A stretch of 64,000 nt of DNA from Salinispora vitiensis (GCF_000378825.1 NZ_KB900389.1:1-64000), one strand, 5' to 3'; counted from the first letter of the stretch, positions 39,830-48,058 are shown. The notes: generated by a model from the letters alone, not told the origin. A program made the numbers and translations.

Positions 39830-40309
39830 CTATCGTCCAGCTCCTTCCCTGCCAAGCACAGCCGCCAAATACTCGGTCACCGCGTACGCGCCGACCTTCT
39901 GCATCGGATGATCAATCCACCGCTCCGCCGCCCTCAGATAGTCCATGACGATTGTCGAGTGCCGCGACCACCGTCCGGCATCCGCGATGCCCTCGATCGT
40001 CGCCCCTCGGCGTCGCAGCTCGGAGGCTCCACCGACACGCAGCGAGTGAAACGTGTAGGTGCTGGCGTGCGGGATACCAGCGGCCAGCACCACCGACTGG
40101 AACGCCATGTTAAGGCCCCGTGTCGACATCCGGCCGCTACTGTGCACCCGACCCCGCCCGCGTAGATGCTCCACGTCCCACCCCGGACACCCGGTTGTGC
40201 TGGTCGACAGCCCGCAGCAGGGGAGAGGTCCGGGGGCGCCACGCCCGATCAGATACGCCGCCCGCGCCAACGTCGCCTCCACCGGGGCACAGCGCCGGGT
40301 GGTGGTCAC
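39830..40309 (-). pseudogene. tyrosine recombinase C-terminal half
   Basis: Contains the catalytic box II: FHSLRVGGASELRRRG (HxxR), AGRWSRHSTIVMDYLRAAE (H/W and the nucleophile Tyr). The upstream catalytic Arg box and N-terminal DNA-binding domain are missing here, but lie on the opposite strand from 40509, suggesting an inversion within the original gene. Its GTG start is only 27 bases after an in-frame stop. Confidence 0.75.
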
Positions 40310-40508
40310 CCGACTCGGACTGCCAGTGCGGGATCAACGGATGCTCCGCGCTCCGAGCGTCCCAGTCGTGCCAGTCCCGACGTGGCCGTCGTGGGTTGGC
40401 ACACTCGCTCTGAGGCGTCCTAGGACGCGCTACCCGATGTGCCCCACAACTTCCAACGCGTGCAGCGGCGCACGTACCGCTGGCCCGGCGCACCATGCTG
40501 AGGCATCA

Positions 40509-41132
40509 GTGAACGAGGGGATCGCGATTGCCGAGTCCGATGTGCCGGACATGCTCGCGAAGGGCCTTGAGTCGTACCTGACGCGGCCGGCGCTGGCCCG
40601 GTCAACGGCGGCGGGTTGGTTCATTCCGTGCGCTCCTGACGTCCTCACCGAGTGCCTGCAACACCTGGCGGAACGTAGACGGGCACCGTCCACGATCAAC
40701 AAGCACAAAGCCGCGATCATGGCGTGGCATCGTTGCACGGACAACCGGTTCCCGACGGCGTGCCCGCGCTAGGTGTGTGCAGCGCGAGCATGAGCGTACC
40801 TTGGCGCGGCAGGGTTGGGTCAAGAAGCGTTCTTCCGCGTTGCGGATCGAAGACGCGGTGCGGTGTCTCAGTGTGTGTGACCGTGCTACTCCTCGGGGGA
40901 ATGCGTGACGCCGCGATGGTTTTGTTGGGTTTCGCGGGTTTGCTACGGGTGTCTGAGGCGCGGTCAGTTGATATCGGGTGGGGCCGGTGAGGAGGCCGAA
41001 GGGCTGGCGTTGCTGCTACCGGGCACGAAGACCAGTCGATCCCCAGCCGGAGTGTCGTATCTGTCGCGATCAATCCGGACAGTGGCTTTCCGGCGTTCCC
41101 TCGCCGAAAGAGGGGGTCTGTGCGTCGCCTAG
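40509..41132 (+). pseudogene. tyrosine recombinase N-terminal half and box I, frameshifted
   Basis: The core-binding (SAM-like) domain reads LTRPALARSTAAGWFIPCAPDVL and STINKHKAAIMAWHR up to a stop at 40772. Then other frames continue with QGWVKKRSSALRIEDAVRC, RDAAMVLLGFAGLLRVSEARSVDI (box I Arg in LLRVSE) and EGLALLLPGTKTS. At least three frameshifts or stops. Together with the 40309 fragment, both halves diverge from about 40400. Confidence 0.75.
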
Positions 41133-41266
41133 CTGACAGCCCATCGCGGAGGATTGCCTACGCACCGCGTGTGCCGGCAAGATAGCCCGCTGCGGCCCGG
41201 GGCGAAATCGGGGGCCAGGACCGGCCGCCCACAGTGGTCCGACGATCTGGCCCCTCATGGAGAGTC

Positions 41267-41686
41267 ATGCGTACGAAACTGTTCGTGGCCAGCCTCGCCG
41301 GCTTGACCGCGCTTGCCCTTGCGTGCTCCAGCGGCGGCACCGACGACACCGACAGTCAGGGGTCGCCGGAGCAGACCGACGCTCCCGCCACGGCCGAGAC
41401 CACCGACAGCACGGCGGAAAAGACGATCGTGTTGGAGGTCACCGGCCCCGACAACGCGCGTGTGAGCTGGGTTATCGGGGGCGACCAGTCGCAGGAGGCG
41501 AACGCGACCCTGCCGTGGAAGGAAGAACTCACGCAGGAAGAACCCATCTTGACCTCGGTCAGTGCGCAGATCAAGAGTGGTTCCGGTGAGATCACCTGCA
41601 AGATAACCATCGATGGTGAGGTGGTGGAGGAGAAGACGTCTCAGGGCGACTACGCGGTGGTGACCTGTACCGGCAACAGCTTCTGA
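41267..41686 (+). CDS. lipoprotein, MmpS-like fold, 139 aa
   Basis: Signal peptide ending in lipobox ALAC (Cys about residue 20), then an acidic/Thr-rich linker and a beta domain (TIVLEVTGPDNARVSWVIGG ... LPWKEEL...EITCKITIDGEVVEE...AVVTCTG) resembling the C-terminal domain of MmpS accessory proteins. CATGGAGAGTC precedes the ATG. Surface-exposed, anchored cargo; may change cell-envelope properties or exclude other phages. Confidence 0.75.
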   Translation: MRTKLFVASLAGLTALALACSSGGTDDTDSQGSPEQTDAPATAETTDSTAEKTIVLEVTGPDNARVSWVIGGDQSQEANATLPWKEELTQEEPILTSVSAQIKSGSGEITCKITIDGEVVEEKTSQGDYAVVTCTGNSF

Positions 41687-41751
41687 CCTGTCACACACAG
41701 GCAGCACCGGGGCGTAGATCGGTAGCTGCCGTGTGACGTACGGTACGGCTC

Positions 41752-42216
41752 ATGGCTCACGACGACAACGCCGCACCACGAGACCCGTCGGGATGCAGCC
41801 CGGATGAGCTAATCGACCTGCTCACCGTCGGCGCGAGATTCGGTGGCCGCCCGACGATGCAGGCCGCGGTGCACCTCCTGACGTTCACCGCGTTCCCACA
41901 CCAGCATGACGCGGTGAGCATGCTCGAATTCGACAACGACGACGACACGGACGCGCCGGTCACAGCCGCGTTCGTCCGCGACTGGCCCACGGTGGAGTCG
42001 ATCGCGGTCGCACGTCGGTGGGGCACCGGCGCGCAACGGCTGGTCGCCCTGGCCGTGAGCCTGGCCAGCGGTGAGCCCGTCGACCTACGCGACGCCGTCG
42101 TGGCAGGCGGCCACGCCCACGCCCGCCGCGTCATCGAGGCAATGGCGATCGCCACCGGCCACGACGAGATGCACGCGCTCACGCCGACAGCGACGCTCGA
42201 CCAGCTCATCGGGTGA
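41752..42216 (+). CDS. hypothetical protein, 154 aa
   Basis: Helical with conserved acidic stretch (MLEFDNDDDTDAPVTAAFVRDW) and Ala-rich helix (ARRWGTGAQRLVALAVSLASGE). No family. Follows the lipoprotein at 66 bases. Confidence 0.6.
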   Translation: MAHDDNAAPRDPSGCSPDELIDLLTVGARFGGRPTMQAAVHLLTFTAFPHQHDAVSMLEFDNDDDTDAPVTAAFVRDWPTVESIAVARRWGTGAQRLVALAVSLASGEPVDLRDAVVAGGHAHARRVIEAMAIATGHDEMHALTPTATLDQLIG

Positions 42217-42270
42217 CGGTGAGCACCTAGCGTACGGCTCGTTGACGTTGCCGTGACTAGGCGCACCTGG

Positions 42271-42789
42271 TCACGGCGTCACCACCACGCGGGAATCGGT
42301 CAGCTTCGCGGCCAGCCAGGGCGGTAGCGCCGCGATGGGCCGGTTCCGGCTGATCGTGTACGGGCGGCCGTCGACAACGGAGCCGGGGCCCACGAGGTAG
42401 CCGCCGAGACGGCGGCCGGGAGCGCGGACATCGATGCCGGGCCACCGGCCGATCGAGCTGGGCACCACGCCGGTTGGGGCGCGGAAGTACAGGTGCAGCC
42501 CGTGTGCGGTGGCCACGGTGAGGGTGTCCGGCCACGGCCAGCGTGCCGCGGCGCACAGCGCCCGCAGGGTGTCGACACCATCGACGCCGTGCTTGCGGTC
42601 CAGGTCCAGCCCGACCACGTTCGAGGCGCGGCAGGCAACACCGATGTTGACGCCATCGGGCCAGCCGGCGACTGTCGCGGGGTCGGTCGTGATCTGGCGT
42701 GACCAGCCCGGGGCGGCGCCCTTGGCGCCGGCCGGCAGCGGAAACACTGCCAGGCCGGCAGCCAGCGTGGGTCTGGGGTCAGTCCTCAT
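42271..42789 (-). CDS. stand-alone Prim-Pol domain protein, 172 aa
   Basis: Shows the N-terminal Prim-Pol (PF09250-like) order: GLAVFPLPAGAKGAAPGWSRQIT, then VNIGVACRASNVVGLDLDRKHG (the catalytic acidic pair is expected at LDLD), then FRAPTGVVPSSIGRWPGIDVRAPGRRLGGYLVGPGSVVDGRPY. Usually fused to a helicase; here it stands alone, suggesting a short primase. Overlaps the upstream gene by 11 bases. Confidence 0.8.
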   Translation of the reverse strand: MRTDPRPTLAAGLAVFPLPAGAKGAAPGWSRQITTDPATVAGWPDGVNIGVACRASNVVGLDLDRKHGVDGVDTLRALCAAARWPWPDTLTVATAHGLHLYFRAPTGVVPSSIGRWPGIDVRAPGRRLGGYLVGPGSVVDGRPYTISRNRPIAALPPWLAAKLTDSRVVVTP

Positions 42790-43279
42790 CGTCAACGTCG
42801 TCGTAGCAGGTGCAGTCGTAGTGGTTGCGCATGTCGCCGCCGCACTCCGGGCACTCGTGGAGTTCGCGGCGTTCGTCGTCGTCCATGAACTCCTCGTGCC
42901 GCCAGCCCGAGCATCCGCTGTTGTAGCAGCCGCAGCCGGGGCACTCGGGGCACACCATGCCGTTGGTCCACCCACACTCCTGGCACATGACCTGGTTAGC
43001 GGGGTCGTCGTAGGCGGCCTGAGCGACGGGGAAGGTCCAGTCGTTGCGTTGCGCAATGTCCTGTATCGCCTCCACCGCGGTGACGGCCGTGGTCTTGTCC
43101 TCGCCGGCGTGGACCATGCGCAGTGCGACGGCCGCGCGGAAGGCGTGGGCCTGACGCTCGGGCTCTGGCAGGGTCAGGGTGGCGATCACGCCCTGCCGGG
43201 CCTGGGTGTAAGTTTCGCCGGTGCTGTCGCGGCGCTGAGTCGCGGCGCGGGTGAGCTTGCGACTATTTTTCGGCATCAT
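42779..43279 (-). CDS. Cys-rich hypothetical protein, 166 aa
   Basis: Basic N-terminal half (KNSRKLTRAATQRRDS; PEPERQAHAFRAAVALRMV) then a Cys cluster (MCQECGWTNGMVCPECPGCGCYNSGC, then ECPECGGDMRNHYDCTCYDD) likely to bind zinc. Placed directly upstream of the Prim-Pol gene; a replication accessory role is a guess. Start ATG could be 43276 or 43279. Confidence 0.65.
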   Translation of the reverse strand: MMPKNSRKLTRAATQRRDSTGETYTQARQGVIATLTLPEPERQAHAFRAAVALRMVHAGEDKTTAVTAVEAIQDIAQRNDWTFPVAQAAYDDPANQVMCQECGWTNGMVCPECPGCGCYNSGCSGWRHEEFMDDDERRELHECPECGGDMRNHYDCTCYDDVDDED

Positions 43280-43565
43280 CGCTCGTTTCGCGGCCGGGGT
43301 ACGCCCACGCCCGACCCCAACCGACACGAGATCCAATGCCTGACAGCAGTGCGAGTGGGTGGGCGCTGAGTCTGCGACGTCTTCTCCGTTCGCGGCCCGC
43401 CCCCGGCGTGGCAGGGATGGGCTCCCGGATCGGCTGGCGCGGCAGCCGTGCGGGCAGTGTAGCGCAGCCGAGTCGATCAGGGCTCGGTCCGTTGCGGGCG
43501 GCGCGGTTTGAGGCGGACCGGTGGGCGTGCCGCTGAAGGCCCTTGCCGGACGGTGTGGGAGGGGA

Positions 43566-43592
43566 GGACCCCGCCCCTGTGCGGGCACGTCA
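43566..43592 (-). repeat. centromere-like repeat, inverted copy
   Basis: Contains the complement of CCCGCACAGGGGCGGGG, one base different from the others. Followed by an inverted repeat with arms GGCACGTCAC...GTGACGTGCC (43585-43625). Confidence 0.7.
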
Positions 43593-43672
43593 CCTACGTC
43601 GGGCCGCCCGTAGTGTGACGTGCCGGGGTCGCGTGCTTACTTCCACGACCCCGGACCGGGCCGGTCCGGGGT

Positions 43673-43850
43673 CAGTGAAGGGCGGGCAATGCCCGCTACA
43701 GATGATCGACCGGCGACAGCCTCAATTAAGGGCTGCAACCTGCCTCAATGAAGGGCAGGTATAACACACCCGCTACAGATAATCGGCGACAGCCCAGATT
43801 AAGGGCTGCAACTTGCCTCAATGAAGGGCGGGATCGAGTCCCGCTACGGC
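43673..43850. repeat. 73-bp tandem repeat with alternating hairpins
   Basis: Two full units plus a partial, spacing 73 bases (AAGGGC at 43678, 43751, 43824). Each unit has AGCC-..-GGGCT, GCCTCAATGAAGGGC and a CCCGC-type hairpin whose stems or loops differ by compensating changes (for example GCGGG...CCCGC with AATG versus ATCGAGT). May be iterons or a structured RNA. Confidence 0.65.
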
Positions 43851-43969
43851 CAGAAGAGTATCACGTTGGGCCCTGGTGTGTGCTCTGTCTACCTGCCGCG
43901 TCAGGTCCGACCCGGCGCGCGCCAGCAGAAACGGGCAGGCCAGAAAGGCTGCGGTGGCGGCGTGGGAGG

Positions 43970-43995
43970 ACCCCACCCCTGTGCGGGCATGTCAC
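43970..43995 (-). repeat. centromere-like repeat, inverted copy
   Basis: Contains the complement of CCCGCACAGGGGTGGGG next to CATGTCAC. Confidence 0.7.
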
Positions 43996-44149
43996 GGACG
44001 TTCGATTGAGGGAGTTCTGGGAGCGCTCGTGATTCCGGGTGGGTAGCGCCGGCCCCACCGGCCACGATGAGGCGTTTTTCCTGCTCACCACGCCCGACGA
44101 GCGTGCGTGCGGGCAGCATGACTGACCGTGGGGGGAGAACGGGGTGACG

Positions 44150-44172
44150 TACCCGCACAGGGGTGGGGTGGG
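44150..44172 (+). repeat. centromere-like repeat, direct copy
   Basis: GACGTACCCGCACAGGGGTGGGG, here split only by line position. Same core as 46199-46245 and inverted to 43970. The remaining 43279-44261 sequence carries no convincing gene. Confidence 0.7.
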
Positions 44173-44260
44173 TCGAGCGGTGTTGAGGCCGTCCCCACGC
44201 GCGTCGGTGTCGAGTCGCCCCCGGGCAAGGGGGCGACTCGAGCGACCCGACACCGGGGGG

Positions 44261-44581
44261 CTACTCGCCGTGGCGCGCTAGGAGTTGTTGCGCGGCTAGA
44301 AGGTCCGGGGTCCATCCAGTGTGTGTGCAGGCCAGGACGAAGCGGTCGCCCTCACGGCGTAGGGCGGGCTGGTAGTGCCAGCCCGCCGCGATGATGAGCA
44401 TCGTCGGGTCGGGCGCGAACTCTGCGGGCAGGGGCATGGTCTCGCCCGTGCGGGCGAGCAGGTCGAGTACCGCGCGCCATGCCCGGTACTCCGCTCCTAG
44501 CTCGTTGAGGTCCACGGGGTCGGTGCCGTCGAAGGCAGTCGGTGGGTGTGTGCCGGGCGAGGAGGGCACTGCGCTACTCAC
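44261..44581 (-). CDS. third gene of the partition operon, hypothetical, 106 aa
   Basis: GTG start overlapping the parB-like stop (TGAGT/GTGAG overlap). Helical protein (LNELGAEYRAWRAVLDLLARTGETMPLPAEF...RFVLACTHTGWTPDLLAAQQLLARHG). Always in register with the two genes upstream; possible regulator or stability factor. Confidence 0.65.
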   Translation of the reverse strand: MSSAVPSSPGTHPPTAFDGTDPVDLNELGAEYRAWRAVLDLLARTGETMPLPAEFAPDPTMLIIAAGWHYQPALRREGDRFVLACTHTGWTPDLLAAQQLLARHGE

Positions 44582-45123
44582 TGGGTCCCTCCTCCTGGTC
44601 GTGGCCGCCCGTATCGGTTTAGGTATGCCTGGTCCAGAAGGGCTGACGGTAGTAGCTGCTTCAACGCGAGGTCTACGATCTCCTGTCGGTTGAGTGCCTT
44701 ACCCGTGACCGGTGGGGTTACCAGGCGTAGTCGGACGGTGGCATCGAGCGCATCGATGACGTATTGAGGTAAGTTGAAGCCGGCGAGCTTGCGGTCAGTT
44801 TCTGGGTCCACCATGTGGGGGCCCACCATCGCGGCGAGCGACAGGGCCTGCGTCACATCCCCTGTTTGGGGGAGGTTAGTTAACTGGTTAACCACGCCGC
44901 CGGATTGTGCGGTGGTGGCTGGAGTCTGCGCCGGGGGTACTTCCTGAGGCTGCACGTTCGCCGGTTCCTGAGGCTGCGTGTACACGGGTTCCTGAGGGGC
45001 CGGCGGAGGCGAGGGTTGGGGTGGGGCTTGCCGCTGTACCGGCGAGGGCGGCGGGAGCGGCGGCGGCGGGGGCGGGACCATAGGTGAGGTTGCACCGGGA
45101 ACCGGCTTCTTTGTGGTCGCCAT
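44578..45123 (-). CDS. ParB-like centromere-binding candidate, 181 aa
   Basis: A long Pro/Gln-rich N-terminal half (residues about 10-75) followed by a folded C-terminal part (AGFNLPQYVIDALDATVRLRLVTPPVTGKALNRQEIVDLALKQLLPSALLDQAYLNRYG), where NRQEIVDLALKQLL looks like a ribbon-helix-helix or HTH. GAGAGGAGATCCCC precedes the ATG. Position after parA suggests it binds the flanking repeats. The gene itself contains one GTTAACTGGTTAAC site. Confidence 0.7.
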   Translation of the reverse strand: MATTKKPVPGATSPMVPPPPPPLPPPSPVQRQAPPQPSPPPAPQEPVYTQPQEPANVQPQEVPPAQTPATTAQSGGVVNQLTNLPQTGDVTQALSLAAMVGPHMVDPETDRKLAGFNLPQYVIDALDATVRLRLVTPPVTGKALNRQEIVDLALKQLLPSALLDQAYLNRYGRPRPGGGTQ

Positions 45124-45155
45124 GGGGATCTCCTCTCGTGGCTAGACAGTAACTT

Positions 45156-45986
45156 TCAGTAGCCGATGGCCTTGACGAGTTGTGCCGCGTGCGCGGCGAA
45201 CACGTCCTCGAGGCGACGTGCGGACGGGTGGTTGTACGCCTCCAACGGCTGGGCGTCGGACAGTGCGGCGGCGAGGGTGTCGTACAGCGGCACGGACGGC
45301 GTCCAGATGAGTTCTGGGCCCCCGGCGGCGGCGAAAGCCTGCGGAAGGTTTTCCTCCTGCACCCTGGCCGTGGCGGACAGTTCCCGGCGGGCTTTGGTCA
45401 CGACGACCCCGACGACTCTCACGTCTTCCAGGCCCATAAGAACCTTGTTGGCGTTGAGGTAGGACACCACGTTTACCCCACCTTCGACCGCGTCGTAGTC
45501 CAGCTCGACGGTGATCAAAAGTCCGTCCGCCGCGGCGAGGGCGACGGCCATGAGGTGGTCCATGCCGGGGTCGGTGTCGATGAGGACCACGTGCCGGTCC
45601 TCGGTCTGGCCGCGTAGAGCAGCGAACAGACGCCGTTCCGCGCCGGGCCTGCCCGCTTCCAAATTGCGGTTTTGCATGTTGATGGCGTTCAGGGAGGGCG
45701 CTACACGGATGTTGCCTGTCCAGGGGACATCCCACTCCACCGGGACCAGCGTCTGGTGGTAGGTGATGTTCTTGGTGGGGTCGATCAAGTCGGCGGTGCC
45801 CGGGTGACCGGCAGCCGCCAACGCAGCACGGTCGATGCCGAACCGTCTCGTGGTGTTGCCCTGGGGGGCCATGTCGGCCACGTCGACCTGCCAGCCGGCA
45901 CGCGCCAGCGCGCACGCCAGCTCCCGGCATTGCGCGCTCTTACCCACGCCGCCCTTGTTGGAGTTGATCAGGATGGTTGTTGCCAT
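45156..45986 (-). CDS. parA: ParA-type ATPase, 276 aa
   Basis: Deviant Walker A NSNKGGVGKSAQC near the N-terminus (residues about 8-20), Walker B-like VVLIDTDPGMDHL (D), and a conserved ADGLLITVELD. These are ParA partition ATPases, which move plasmid DNA by dynamic nucleoid binding. Length is typical. Starts ATG with TTAGGACCCCCC upstream. Flanked by the centromere repeats and followed by the parB-like gene. Confidence 0.9.
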   Translation of the reverse strand: MATTILINSNKGGVGKSAQCRELACALARAGWQVDVADMAPQGNTTRRFGIDRAALAAAGHPGTADLIDPTKNITYHQTLVPVEWDVPWTGNIRVAPSLNAINMQNRNLEAGRPGAERRLFAALRGQTEDRHVVLIDTDPGMDHLMAVALAAADGLLITVELDYDAVEGGVNVVSYLNANKVLMGLEDVRVVGVVVTKARRELSATARVQEENLPQAFAAAGGPELIWTPSVPLYDTLAAALSDAQPLEAYNHPSARRLEDVFAAHAAQLVKAIGY

Positions 45987-46171
45987 GGGGGGTCCTAACT
46001 AGGGGTTGGTTCGGATGGATGCGGCGGCGCGTCAGCGCCGCCAAGGTGAAGGGGCCCCTTCGTGGCTGGCTGCGTCCCGTCGCAGCCTGCCCCGAGGCTC
46101 CCCACCGTAGAGGCGTTGTCGGTGGGGAGCGGAAGCACCCCATCATGCGCTCTGAGCAGGTGGTGAGTGCC

Positions 46172-46269
46172 GGAGGACACGCGGCCGGTGGTGACGTCCC
46201 CGCACAGGGGTGGGGTGATGTACCCGCACAGGGGTGGGGTGATGTCACTACCGGCCACGTGTCCTCCTC
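46172..46269. promoter_or_regulatory. candidate centromere: two direct repeats within 26-bp inverted arms
   Basis: Outer arms GGAGGACACGCGGCCGGT (46172) and its near-complement (46252-46269) enclose two copies of CCCGCACAGGGGTGGGGTG 24 bases apart (46199 and 46223). Upstream of parA, so likely both parS-like site and operator. Confidence 0.8.
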
Positions 46270-46310
46270 GCCTGGTCAACAGGGCTACGCCTCAGTTGGT
46301 AGATGGTGCC

Positions 46311-46934
46311 CTAGCTGTTGCTGCGGGTGATGTCATGGAAGAGCACATCTACCTGCCCCAGGTACTCCTTCGTGCTGCCGGTGTGCCCGCAACGGGTTGC
46401 GGCTATCCCCGCAGCGTGCACCAGCTCGGCGAGCTTGGCGGCTATGCCGCCATAGTTTTCGCGGGAGGGCCCGTCGATCTCTCCACTGGCCATCGCAAAG
46501 ACCCCGGTTGCGAGCTGTTGCGCTAGCGCCAGCAGCTTCCGTAGGTCCGTGCCCTCGAGAGATCCGAGGTTGGCTTTCCCGCAGCCAACCTCGGTCAGCA
46601 GAAACCAGTAGTTGTGCCCGTTGGGCTCCACCGAGAACCAGCCACCCCACACGCCGCGGCGCAGAGCCCATTGCAGACGGGTGGGGTTGCCCTCCACCTC
46701 GTCGTCGGGGCGCAGGAGTCCCGGAGGGACCGCACTGGCGATGGTCTGGTAGTCGGCTTGCCCGCCGAGCTGCCACAGCAGCTCGGCAATGAAGTTGAGT
46801 TCCCGGTCATCTGCCGTCCCCTCATCCTGAGGGGACGGTTGCGGAAGGTCTTCCTCAGTGACGGGGGTGTGCCTTGAGGCACGATCGGGTCTGAATCTGA
46901 AGATTGCCGCTAGGCGGTCATTAGTGCGAACCAT
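46311..46934 (-). CDS. hypothetical protein with Cys and DNA-binding-like features, 207 aa
   Basis: Begins VRTNDRLAAIFRFRPDRA, an acidic middle (ELNFIAELLWQLGGQADYQTI), then a beta/Trp-rich part (WALRRGVWGGWFSVEPNGHNYWFLLTEVGCG) and a helix. Led by module promoter P13. No recognised domain. Confidence 0.65.
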   Translation of the reverse strand: MVRTNDRLAAIFRFRPDRASRHTPVTEEDLPQPSPQDEGTADDRELNFIAELLWQLGGQADYQTIASAVPPGLLRPDDEVEGNPTRLQWALRRGVWGGWFSVEPNGHNYWFLLTEVGCGKANLGSLEGTDLRKLLALAQQLATGVFAMASGEIDGPSRENYGGIAAKLAELVHAAGIAATRCGHTGSTKEYLGQVDVLFHDITRSNS

Positions 46935-46962
46935 GGGTCGCCCTCTCGGATTGAGGATTGCG

Positions 46963-47020
46963 GTGGAGTTCCAGCACCCCACGCGCCACCCACATTAGCG
47001 GCCCAGTAGAAGTTATGCAA
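46963..47020 (-). promoter_or_regulatory. module promoter plus hairpin (loop GTGCTGGAACT)
   Basis: On the minus strand TTGCAT (47015-47020), 17 bp spacer AACTTCTACTGGGCCGC, TAATGT (46992-46997). Hairpin stem GTGG/CCAC around GTGCTGGAACT (46963-46982). Confidence 0.75.
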
Positions 47021-47080
47021 CTAGCTTTGTTGGTTTTTCGCTGATACCGGTACTGGCCTCGGTTGCATCCTCCTTTCAGG

Positions 47081-47110
47081 GGAGGTTAGTTAACTGATTA
47101 ACTAACCTCC
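47081..47110. promoter_or_regulatory. palindrome with core GTTAACTGATTAAC, copy 2
   Basis: 13-bp arms GGAGGTTAGTTAA and its complement around CTGA. The same core appears at 44878 and 48020. Confidence 0.7.
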
Positions 47111-47210
47111 TCTGTGTGGACGCTTCATCCCGTCGAGTGCCCTACCAGTCACCCTCAGTAGAGGGTCTGGTAGCGGAGCAAGCGCCATGACAACCTGAAT
47201 ACGGGGGCAC

Positions 47211-47246
47211 AACGCCCCTCCCTCTGACATCAGAGGGAGGGGCGTT
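47211..47246 (+). terminator. hairpin upstream of the methyltransferase gene
   Basis: Arms AACGCCCCTCCCTCTGA and its complement. Confidence 0.65.
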
Positions 47247-47284
47247 AGCTCTGACCCTTACAGCCCCAGAGTGAGGAGCCTGCA

Positions 47285-47932
47285 ATGGGGGACGACATCA
47301 TCAATCCCTACTGGGATGCGGTGAGTGGCTACGTGGACCCAACCGGATCAATCCCTGGGGGCACACCGACCGTCGGTGGATTCGGGCTGACCCAGCACGG
47401 AGGGCAGGGCACCGTTACCGACTGGCTGTCTGTGCGTCAGACCTACGTCGCACGCTACTCCTGGACGATCACCGCCCCGGACACGCTCCGCTTCGTCGCC
47501 GCGCACTCCCAAGGTCACCTTCTGGACCCAATGGCAGGAACCGGCTACTGGGCGTGGCTGCTGGCGCAGGCCGGGGTCAACGTCGTCGCGTACGACCGAC
47601 ACCCGCCCACGCTGGGCTCTGACAGCAACCGGTGGCACCGAAACGTCGCCGCGCACTTCCCGGTCACGGAGGCAGACGCCGAGGACGCCGTTTCCTGGCA
47701 CCCTAGCCACACGCTGCTGGTGTCATGGCCGCCACTTGGCTACAACGCGAACGCGATCCTGGACGCCTACCAAGGCAACCGAGTCATCTATATCGGAGAG
47801 AAATATGGTTCGTGCGGTGATGATGACCTCTTCACCACGCTGGAGCAGCAGGGCTGGAAGCTCGTGGCTAGCTGTGTACCGGTGCGGTGGCACGGACTTC
47901 GAGACGTCGTGCAGGTCTACGACCGGAGCTAG
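47285..47932 (+). CDS. methyltransferase-like protein, 215 aa
   Basis: Motif I-like LLDPMAGTGYWAWLLAQAGVNVVAYDR (D/E-G-GxG at residues about 80-100) and motif IV-like SWPPLGYN (about residue 148), plus an N-terminal extension (MGDDIINPYWDAVSGYVD). Suggests SAM-dependent methylation of DNA, RNA or a small molecule. Target unknown. RBS AGGAGCCTGCA. No obvious restriction partner nearby. Confidence 0.7.
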   Translation: MGDDIINPYWDAVSGYVDPTGSIPGGTPTVGGFGLTQHGGQGTVTDWLSVRQTYVARYSWTITAPDTLRFVAAHSQGHLLDPMAGTGYWAWLLAQAGVNVVAYDRHPPTLGSDSNRWHRNVAAHFPVTEADAEDAVSWHPSHTLLVSWPPLGYNANAILDAYQGNRVIYIGEKYGSCGDDDLFTTLEQQGWKLVASCVPVRWHGLRDVVQVYDRS

Positions 47933-48000
47933 CCGTAGCCGCAGTGAGGTCATCAGCGACGCTGCAAGGTACAGACACTCAAGGTCTCCAAAACGTACAG

Positions 48001-48058
48001 CTAGTACTTACGGGTGAGGCTAGTTAACTGATTAACTAGCCTCACCCGTAAGTACTAG
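48001..48058. promoter_or_regulatory. 58-bp palindrome with core GTTAACTGATTAAC, copy 3
   Basis: 27-bp perfect arms around CTGA. Between the methyltransferase end and the convergent 48151 gene. Too palindromic for a normal terminator because the core is shared with two other sites. Confidence 0.75.

Noticed and set aside
43673..43850. Second CRISPR array
   Set aside because: The whole unit, including the putative spacers, is conserved between copies, so it is a tandem repeat rather than a CRISPR array.
45142..45930. Alternative 262-codon frame over parA
   Set aside because: Shadow frame; the KGGVGKS and Walker B motifs are in the other frame.
48001..48058. Hairpin telomere (protelomerase) site
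   Set aside because: Symmetry fits, but no protelomerase gene was recognised and shorter copies with the same core exist; kept only as one option.
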